The notes beneath the pieces are model-generated. The model saw only the letters and a program-made list of their open reading frames with translations, had not been told where the DNA came from and did not search any database. 11,662 nt of DNA from Chloroflexota bacterium. GTDB lineage: Bacteria > Chloroflexota > Anaerolineae > Anaerolineales > Anaerolineaceae. Positions 8,356-11,662 of the stretch are shown here, piece after piece. The stretch is from positions 1 to 11,662 of the forward strand of contig JAGVUS010000129.1 in the NCBI GenBank assembly GCA_019136175.1, written 5' to 3'. The translations under genes were made by a program, and so were the position numbers. The stretch's first letter is position 1; every line of letters starts with the position of its first letter.

Positions 8356-8384
8356 TTGTAAAAAGTTTCGGGTTGTGGTAGAAT
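8356..8384 (+). promoter_or_regulatory. Probable sigma-A type promoter for rpmB
   Basis: TTGTAA at 8356-8361 and TAGAAT at 8379-8384 are separated by exactly 17 bases (4/6 and 5/6 consensus matches). The predicted transcription start near 8391 gives a leader of about 64 bases before the rpmB ATG. No competing pair as good was seen in this intergenic region. Confidence 0.7.
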
Positions 8385-8397
8385 TCAACCTCGCGGC

Positions 8398-8420
8398 ACC
8401 GGGAACAATCTTTGCCCGGT
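8398..8420 (+). promoter_or_regulatory. Leader hairpin upstream of rpmB
   Basis: ACCGGG at 8398-8403 and CCCGGT at 8415-8420 are perfectly complementary, giving a 6-bp stem with an 11-base loop. It lies in the predicted rpmB 5' leader, about 20 bases before the ribosome-binding site. There is no U-tract after it, so it is not a terminator. It could be a mRNA-stability or protein-binding element; it matches no known leader class I can name. Confidence 0.35.
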
Positions 8421-8454
8421 TGATGAAATACCGTTTTGAAAGGAATTTTTGGCG

Positions 8455-8637
8455 ATGGCGAAATGTGACATGTGTGGAAAGACAACAACTTTTGGACACA
8501 ACCGCAGCTTCTCGATGCGTGCAACCAACCGGATGTTTCGACCCAACCTGCAGCGGGTTTCGGTGTTCAAGGATGGGCGCAAGGTTAAGATGGTATTGTG
8601 CGCCAAGTGCATTCGGACGCTCGGCAAGTCCGCGTAA
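8455..8637 (+). CDS. rpmB: 50S ribosomal protein L28, zinc-ribbon form
   Basis: L28 is a small protein of the large ribosomal subunit. The 60-residue sequence starts MAKCDMCGK, contains the Arg-rich RNA-binding stretch HNRSFSMRATNRMFRPNLQR (17-36), and ends with VLCAKCIRTLGK. Cys4/Cys7 and Cys49/Cys52 form two CxxC pairs, so this is the zinc-binding (C+) version. I chose the ATG at 8455. The frame also opens at a TTG two codons upstream, but the ATG gives the standard N-terminus and lies about 10 bases after an AAAGGAA ribosome-binding site. It is a monocistronic unit with its own promoter and a terminator about 20 bases after the stop. Its divergent placement from asp23-fakA matches the Bacillus order. 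Confidence 0.98.
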   Translation: MAKCDMCGKTTTFGHNRSFSMRATNRMFRPNLQRVSVFKDGRKVKMVLCAKCIRTLGKSA

Positions 8638-8654
8638 AGAATTCATTCTCTTCC

Positions 8655-8695
8655 AAAAATCACAAGAATTGCGGCTGATGCCGTGATTTTTGTTT
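8655..8695 (+). terminator. Intrinsic terminator of rpmB, probably bidirectional
   Basis: AAAAATCAC at 8655-8663 pairs with GTGATTTTT at 8683-8691; a small GGC-TGAT-GCC hairpin sits inside the loop. A T-rich run follows on the plus strand. The A-run on the left arm provides a U-tract on the minus strand, so it can also end the convergent kinase transcript, whose stop is at 8726. Confidence 0.8.
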
Positions 8696-8725
8696 AATGT
8701 ATCGCTTGTTTTCATCAAAGTAATC

Positions 8726-9826
8726 TCACCGAAGGGTAGTCAGCGAAAACCATACATAAAGCCAGAAGGGGATCAATCCACCCACTGCCAGCAGAGCCAG
8801 CAAGCCGAGCAGGATATTTCCCCAGTTGACATGGATGGGTGCAGGCACTGGTTCTTCCATGCTATGCTGAACAGGTGATTCTACGGGGACTTCTACCGGG
8901 GAAGGGGGGGCTGGCGGGGTGGTTTGTGGTTTTTGCCTGGCACCTGCCGTGGAGGGCTGCATGGGAGGAATTTTGGCATCCAGTGGATCGGGTTGCTCGG
9001 TGAAATTGAGCAAGACACGCCCCAGTTGTTCTGCATTGCGATACCGGGCAGCTGGCTCCTTTGAAAGAACCTTCAGAACAATCTGCTCAATCACCGGGGG
9101 AATTTGCGGGACCAGGGTGGTGAGAGGTGCAGGAACACCCTCGCGGTGAAGGCGTGCCAATTCCGAGGCGTCCGTGGCATCAAATGGAAGTTTCCCTGTC
9201 AACATCTCATATAAGACAACACCAAGCGAGTACACATCCGAAGCCGGGGAGGGTGCCTGACCAGCTGCCTGCTCAGGCGAAAAATACAGGGGTGAACCCC
9301 AAACAACATGATGCTGCTCATCCGGTTGAATGGAAGCAAGCGCCCGGGCAATGCCAAAATCGGTCACTTTTAAACGACCATCCGGCGTAACGAGCATGTT
9401 GTGAGGTTTGACGTCGCAATGAACCAATCCGGCGCGGTGCGCATAGCCAATCCCTGCGCATGCCTGGATAATCAGGTCGATGGCTTCCTGGGTTTCAAGT
9501 CTGCCGCGTTGTTTCAGGATGGATTTCAGGTCGGTTCCGGGAACATATTCCAGGACGAGGAATAACCGGTTACGATCCAAGCCGAAATCATGCACAGTGA
9601 CAATATTGGGGTGGGATAGATTGGCGGCGGATTGTGCTTCCTGGCGAAATCTTTCGCGGAATTCTTCACTGCGGGAATATGTTTCCCGCAGCAGCTTGAT
9701 TGCCACCGGGCGTTCCAGCATCATATCGCGGGCGCGATAGACAACCGCCATGCCACCCGAACCAAGCGTTTGCAACAGTTCGTAGCGATTTCCCAATACA
9801 GGTTTACCGGGAGTGTTGCTATCCAT
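8726..9826 (-). CDS. Tail-anchored serine/threonine protein kinase (PknB/Hanks type, non-RD)
   Basis: This 366-residue Hanks-type kinase phosphorylates Ser/Thr on partner proteins. Motifs: Gly loop LGSGGMAVVY 21-30, VAIK with Lys44, alpha-C Glu63, catalytic loop HCDVKPHN 136-143 (Asp138, Lys140, Asn143), DFG 156-158 and SPE 183-185. The usual HRD Arg is Cys137, a non-RD kinase, and the activation segment (159-182) lacks the usual Thr cluster. A Pro-rich linker (about 285-332) leads to one hydrophobic segment at about 338-361. Only a few residues follow it, so there is no PASTA or other outside domain and the kinase is tail-anchored facing the cytoplasm. The ATG at 9826 has no ribosome-binding site and lies 8 bases after a TATAAT box, predicting leaderless translation. 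The gene is divergent from the SH3-like gene and convergent with rpmB. Confidence 0.95.
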   Translation of the reverse strand: MDSNTPGKPVLGNRYELLQTLGSGGMAVVYRARDMMLERPVAIKLLRETYSRSEEFRERFRQEAQSAANLSHPNIVTVHDFGLDRNRLFLVLEYVPGTDLKSILKQRGRLETQEAIDLIIQACAGIGYAHRAGLVHCDVKPHNMLVTPDGRLKVTDFGIARALASIQPDEQHHVVWGSPLYFSPEQAAGQAPSPASDVYSLGVVLYEMLTGKLPFDATDASELARLHREGVPAPLTTLVPQIPPVIEQIVLKVLSKEPAARYRNAEQLGRVLLNFTEQPDPLDAKIPPMQPSTAGARQKPQTTPPAPPSPVEVPVESPVQHSMEEPVPAPIHVNWGNILLGLLALLAVGGLIPFWLYVWFSLTTLR

Positions 9827-9834
9827 TGAACGCG

Positions 9835-9843
9835 ATTATATCA
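9835..9843 (-). promoter_or_regulatory. Extended -10 promoter for the kinase gene (leaderless mRNA)
   Basis: On the minus strand the sequence reads TGATATAAT, an extended -10 (TGN-TATAAT) with a perfect hexamer. No recognisable -35 lies 16-18 bases upstream, which fits an extended -10 promoter. The last T is at 9835 and the kinase ATG begins at 9826, so transcription should begin within about two bases of the start codon. Confidence 0.75.
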
Positions 9844-9867
9844 TACCCACCTGGCAGCCTGATCGGA

Positions 9868-9873
9868 TATAAT
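9868..9873 (+). promoter_or_regulatory. -10 box for the SH3-like membrane protein gene
   Basis: A perfect TATAAT lies at 9868-9873. The predicted start is near 9880, just before the GGAG ribosome-binding site at 9881-9884, giving a leader of about 10 bases. No good -35 is visible 17 bases upstream (ACCCAC), so the promoter may be weak or need an activator. It overlaps the divergent kinase promoter. Confidence 0.55.
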
Positions 9874-9890
9874 CATCACAGGAGAATGTG

Positions 9891-10415
9891 ATGACAGTCA
9901 ACCGGCAGCCAGGTCGAAAGGAATCCCACAGTAAAAGGCGTTTGGAGATCAGTTTTATGGTTGTTCTGGCTGCCTTGCTGCTGGCGGGGTTGATTTGCGG
10001 TGGGGGAGCCATTGCACTCCATACTGTCAAGCCCACTGTTACGCCGATGGGCACATTGTCCACTGCAGTGGTCACCGTTGTGGCTGCACCCACCAATACA
10101 CCCCTCCCTATTCCCGAGCTGATGTTTACCTCAACGCCAACGGTTGCACCTGTGGCGGGGGATGGCATTGGAATTGGCATGTACGTACAAATCCTGGGGA
10201 CGGGCGGGGATGGGCTTCGGCTGCGGAGTGGTGCCGGGATGTCCTACGATCCCATCTTCCTGGGAATGGAAGCCGAAGTCTTTGAGGTGATGGATGGACC
10301 GCGCGAGGGGGACGGATATATGTGGTGGTTTCTCAAAGCACCTTACGATCCCAATCGCAAGGGCTGGGCTCGCTCGGACTACCTGAGCGTGGTGTCCACT
10401 TCTCAAAATCCTTGA
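9891..10415 (+). CDS. Membrane-anchored protein with extracytoplasmic SH3-like domain
   Basis: This 174-residue protein has a basic cytoplasmic N-terminus (RKESHSKRR), a transmembrane segment at about 21-43, and a Thr/Pro-rich linker at about 47-90. It ends in a bacterial SH3-like domain at about 95-168, with LRLRSGAGMSYDPI (109-122) and GWARSDYL (158-165) as recognisable signatures. Such domains usually bind cell-wall peptides or other ligands outside the membrane. The ATG at 9891 is preferred over the GTG one codon earlier, because GGAG at 9881-9884 then has a 6-base spacing. The gene shares a control region with the divergent kinase, which lacks any outside domain, so a sensory or partner role is conceivable but inferred. 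No enzyme motif is present. The stop codon overlaps the -35 of the tRNA promoter. Confidence 0.85.
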   Translation: MTVNRQPGRKESHSKRRLEISFMVVLAALLLAGLICGGGAIALHTVKPTVTPMGTLSTAVVTVVAAPTNTPLPIPELMFTSTPTVAPVAGDGIGIGMYVQILGTGGDGLRLRSGAGMSYDPIFLGMEAEVFEVMDGPREGDGYMWWFLKAPYDPNRKGWARSDYLSVVSTSQNP

Positions 10416-10440
10416 CGCCCAAATCATCCCATGATAAACT
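10412..10440 (+). promoter_or_regulatory. Promoter of tRNA-Asp
   Basis: TTGACG at 10412-10417 (5/6) and TAAACT at 10435-10440 (4/6) are 17 bases apart, and TGA before the -10 makes it an extended type. Transcription should start near 10447, six bases before the mature tRNA. The -35 contains the stop codon of the preceding gene. Confidence 0.7.
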
Positions 10441-10452
10441 ATGCACCTGTTC

Positions 10453-10529
10453 GGGGGCGTGGTGTAGCGGTCAAACATGCGGCCCTGTCAAGGCCGAGAT
10501 CGCGGGTTCGAATCCCGTCGCTCCCGCCA
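10453..10529 (+). tRNA. tRNA-Asp (anticodon GTC), CCA encoded
   Basis: All arms fold. The acceptor stem is 10453-10459 with 10519-10525 (one G-T pair). The D stem is GTGT 10462-10465 with ACAT 10475-10478. The anticodon stem is CGGCC 10480-10484 with GGCCG 10492-10496, with anticodon GTC at 10487-10489. The T stem is GCGGG 10502-10506 with CCCGT 10514-10518 and loop TTCGAAT. The discriminator G at 10526 is the expected identity base for Asp. CCA at 10527-10529 is encoded. It has its own promoter and terminator. Confidence 0.98.
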
Positions 10530-10532
10530 AAG

Positions 10533-10559
10533 AAAAAGCTGCGCAAGCAGCTTTTTTTT
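10533..10559 (+). terminator. Intrinsic terminator of the tRNA-Asp transcript
   Basis: A 10-bp stem AAAAAGCTGC (10533-10542) with GCAGCTTTTT (10547-10556) closes a stable GCAA tetraloop, followed by a run of eight T at 10552-10559. It begins three bases after the encoded CCA. Confidence 0.93.
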
Positions 10560-10636
10560 ATTTTCCTCAAAAATTCCATATTCGCCCCTGCACATTCCGT
10601 GTCCGGAAAGGTTACCTCCCCTTCTCCAGTCCTTAA

Positions 10637-10665
10637 GTGACTCTGGGTTCAAATCGTGCTATACT
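10637..10665 (+). promoter_or_regulatory. Promoter of the SRPBCC protein gene
   Basis: GTGACT at 10637-10642 (4/6) lies 17 bases before TATACT at 10660-10665 (5/6). TGC directly before it makes an extended -10. The predicted start near 10672 leaves about 28 bases before the ATG, enough for the AAAGGAGG ribosome-binding site at 10687-10694. Confidence 0.7.
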
Positions 10666-10699
10666 GATTACAACAGGCTAATTTACAAAGGAGGTAATG

Positions 10700-11140
10700 A
10701 TGCCAAAATTTGAACGGAAAGTGGAAATTGATGCTCCAGTGGAAAAAGTGTGGGAGGTACTGATAGATCCCACGCGCTGGCAGGAATGGTTTCCGGGGAT
10801 TGACAGTGTCACCAATGTTACATCCATCAATGCTGGCGGCACTTTTGAACTGACCAACGAAAACCGTCCTGGTCAAGGTTCCATTGTTGCTGTCCAGTCC
10901 TTGAAACGCCTGGAAATCATCACTCAAATTGGTGACGATAAGGATTCGCATGTATTTGAATTGCGACCAAGCGGTGGATTCCTGGGATTGAGCGCGGATG
11001 AGTGTGAAGTGGAATACACGCTGGATACCCTGGTTGGTGGTGGAATCCTCGGCAATTTCATCACGGGAGGCAATCCGCGGGATATGATTCGTGTAAAGAA
11101 AGCAATGCACGCTCTTCGCAAACTGGTGGAAAGCCTGTAA
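10700..11140 (+). CDS. SRPBCC (polyketide cyclase/START-like) domain protein
   Basis: This 146-residue protein is a single SRPBCC fold, a hydrophobic-pocket domain found in lipid-binding proteins, cyclases and stress proteins. The opening KFERKVEIDAPVEKVWEVL (3-21) followed by DPTRWQEWFPGI (23-34) is the family hallmark. The C-terminal amphipathic helix spans about 127-145. No signal peptide or membrane segment is seen, so it is probably cytoplasmic. Two adjacent ATGs occur at 10697 and 10700. I chose the second because the perfect AAAGGAGG ribosome-binding site at 10687-10694 would be only 2 bases from the first and is 5 from the second. It has its own promoter and no clear terminator before the next gene 90 bases on. 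The substrate cannot be deduced. Confidence 0.88.
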   Translation: MPKFERKVEIDAPVEKVWEVLIDPTRWQEWFPGIDSVTNVTSINAGGTFELTNENRPGQGSIVAVQSLKRLEIITQIGDDKDSHVFELRPSGGFLGLSADECEVEYTLDTLVGGGILGNFITGGNPRDMIRVKKAMHALRKLVESL

Positions 11141-11230
11141 CTTATTTCATTCCCCTGTTGACTTCCACGGGATGGATGAGGGAATTAATCCAGCGATCGG
11201 AAATTAACAACTTTCAAAAGGAGAAATATC

Positions 11231-11485
11231 ATGGGTCTGTTTGCAACAATTGTGGTTGGTTTGGTGGCTGGGCTGCTGGCATCGTGGTTGATGAAAGCAA
11301 AAACTGGCGTGCTTGTGGATATCCTGCTGGGTATTGCGGGCAGCATCCTGGGGGGATGGATCTCCCAATTAATTACGGGGGTAAACATGGTCAGCAATGT
11401 CAACCTGACCAGTATTATTGTGGCTTTGCTTGGTTCCATCCTGGTGATTGCCATTTATCGTTTTATAAAGCGGGGACGCAAGTAG
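11231..11485 (+). CDS. GlsB/YeaQ/YmgE family small membrane protein
   Basis: This 84-residue, very hydrophobic protein has three predicted membrane helices at about 3-21, 28-50 and 60-79 and a basic tail (KRGRK). The Gly-rich pattern VGLVAGLLASWLM (9-21) and DILLGIAGSILGGWI (30-44) is the signature of the family once called transglycosylase-associated, members of which are often stress-induced. AAAAGGAG lies about 7 bases before the ATG. A TTGACT at 11158 in the 90-base gap upstream lacks a convincing -10, so cotranscription with the SRPBCC gene is possible. A strong terminator follows. The biochemical function is not established for the family. Confidence 0.9.
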   Translation: MGLFATIVVGLVAGLLASWLMKAKTGVLVDILLGIAGSILGGWISQLITGVNMVSNVNLTSIIVALLGSILVIAIYRFIKRGRK

Positions 11486-11507
11486 TCTGATTGTTGAATC
11501 CAAAACC

Positions 11508-11554
11508 TGCCGGGTGGATCATGGTGAGCACATACGATCCACCCGGTATTTTTT
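11508..11554 (+). terminator. Strong intrinsic terminator after the YeaQ-family gene
   Basis: CCGGGTGGATC (11510-11520) pairs perfectly with GATCCACCCGG (11536-11546), extendable by one G-T and one T-A pair, around a 15-base loop. Six T follow at 11549-11554. The minus-strand side has only TTTT, so it works mainly for the plus strand. Confidence 0.93.
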
Positions 11555-11576
11555 AGCCTGGATATCCCAAGTCGAT

Positions 11577-11662
11577 TTAAAATCCCCGCAGGTACTGTGG
11601 CGGGACCGGGGGGGCTTGGCGAAGGGCGTGGGCGGCATGCAATGCCCAGGATGGATTCCGCA
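11577..11662 (-). CDS. C-terminus of a probable NADH:flavin oxidoreductase (Old Yellow Enzyme family), partial
   Basis: A minus-strand frame enters from the right edge and ends in TAA at 11577-11579. It shows only 27 residues. They read like the end of YqjM-type Old Yellow Enzymes: RNPSWALHAAHAL matches the usual RNPYWPLHAA pattern, and PPQYLRGF matches the usual PVQYxRGW ending. In YqjM the Arg of that ending reaches into the neighbouring subunit's active site. These enzymes use FMN and NAD(P)H to reduce activated double bonds. Other frames are also open over this short distance, so the call rests on sequence recognition alone. The gene is convergent with the YeaQ-family gene; no terminator of its own is evident. 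Confidence 0.6.
   Translation of the reverse strand, partial: RNPSWALHAAHALRQAPPVPPQYLRGF

Larger units (their letters stand above)
9834..9874. repeat. 9-bp inverted repeat spanning two divergent -10 boxes
   Basis: GATTATATC at 9834-9842 and GATATAATC at 9866-9874 are perfect reverse complements, separated by 23 bases. Each arm contains the TATAAT of one of the two diverging promoters, so the control region is symmetric at its core. Part of the symmetry simply reflects two good -10 boxes, but the match extends over 9 bases. Confidence 0.7.

Noticed and set aside
8449..8454. TTG start two codons upstream of the rpmB ATG
   Set aside because: It adds residues not found in L28 and gives poor spacing to the ribosome-binding site.
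8294..8718. Open frames overlapping rpmB on both strands
   Set aside because: They run across the promoter, rpmB and the terminator without protein-like sequence; rpmB explains the region.
11158..11187. TTGACT at 11158 as a promoter for the YeaQ-family gene
   Set aside because: Sequences 17-19 bases downstream (GGAATT, AATTAA) are poor -10 boxes, so I did not call it.
1..11662. Search for insertion sequences, CRISPR arrays, phage genes or toxin-antitoxin pairs
   Set aside because: No transposase, regular direct repeats, integrase or small paired stress genes are visible; the content is core housekeeping.

Overview
The window looks like a chromosomal housekeeping segment of a Chloroflexota bacterium, most likely class Anaerolineae. 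This is inferred from four things: a Firmicutes-like asp23-fakA-recG gene order divergent from rpmB, Thr/Pro-rich linkers in exported proteins, a serine/threonine kinase with an HCDVKP catalytic loop, and moderate G+C. No mobile element, CRISPR array or rRNA is visible, and no gap between genes exceeds about 180 bases.

Layout. At the left edge, 1-1848 (+) is the 3' three quarters of an ATP-dependent Lon protease gene. Its stop codon interlocks with the stop of a leftward operon that runs from 8325 down to 1845. In transcription order that operon holds an Asp23-family protein, a FakA-type fatty acid kinase (DAK2 family), a divergent DegV/FakB-like protein, RecG helicase, phosphopantetheine adenylyltransferase (CoaD) and a small coiled-coil protein. 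The junctions are tight (3 to 51 bases). The operon joins lipid activation, CoA synthesis and replication-fork repair. Facing away from it at 8455 is rpmB (ribosomal protein L28), with a good promoter, a leader hairpin and an intrinsic terminator.

The right third is built of smaller units. A tail-anchored Ser/Thr kinase (9826 to 8726, -) and a membrane-anchored SH3-like protein (9891-10415, +) are transcribed away from each other. Their two TATAAT boxes lie in the arms of a perfect 9-bp inverted repeat, and the kinase mRNA appears leaderless. Next come tRNA-Asp(GTC) with its own promoter and terminator, an SRPBCC-domain protein, a small GlsB/YeaQ-type membrane protein with a strong terminator, and, entering from the right edge on the minus strand, the last 27 codons of what looks like an Old Yellow Enzyme-family oxidoreductase.

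Most of the content is conserved core biology. The parts most worth a second look are the non-RD kinase with no outside domain beside a separately encoded exported SH3 protein under a symmetric promoter, and the DegV protein that sits beside FakA but has lost most canonical FakB ligand motifs.
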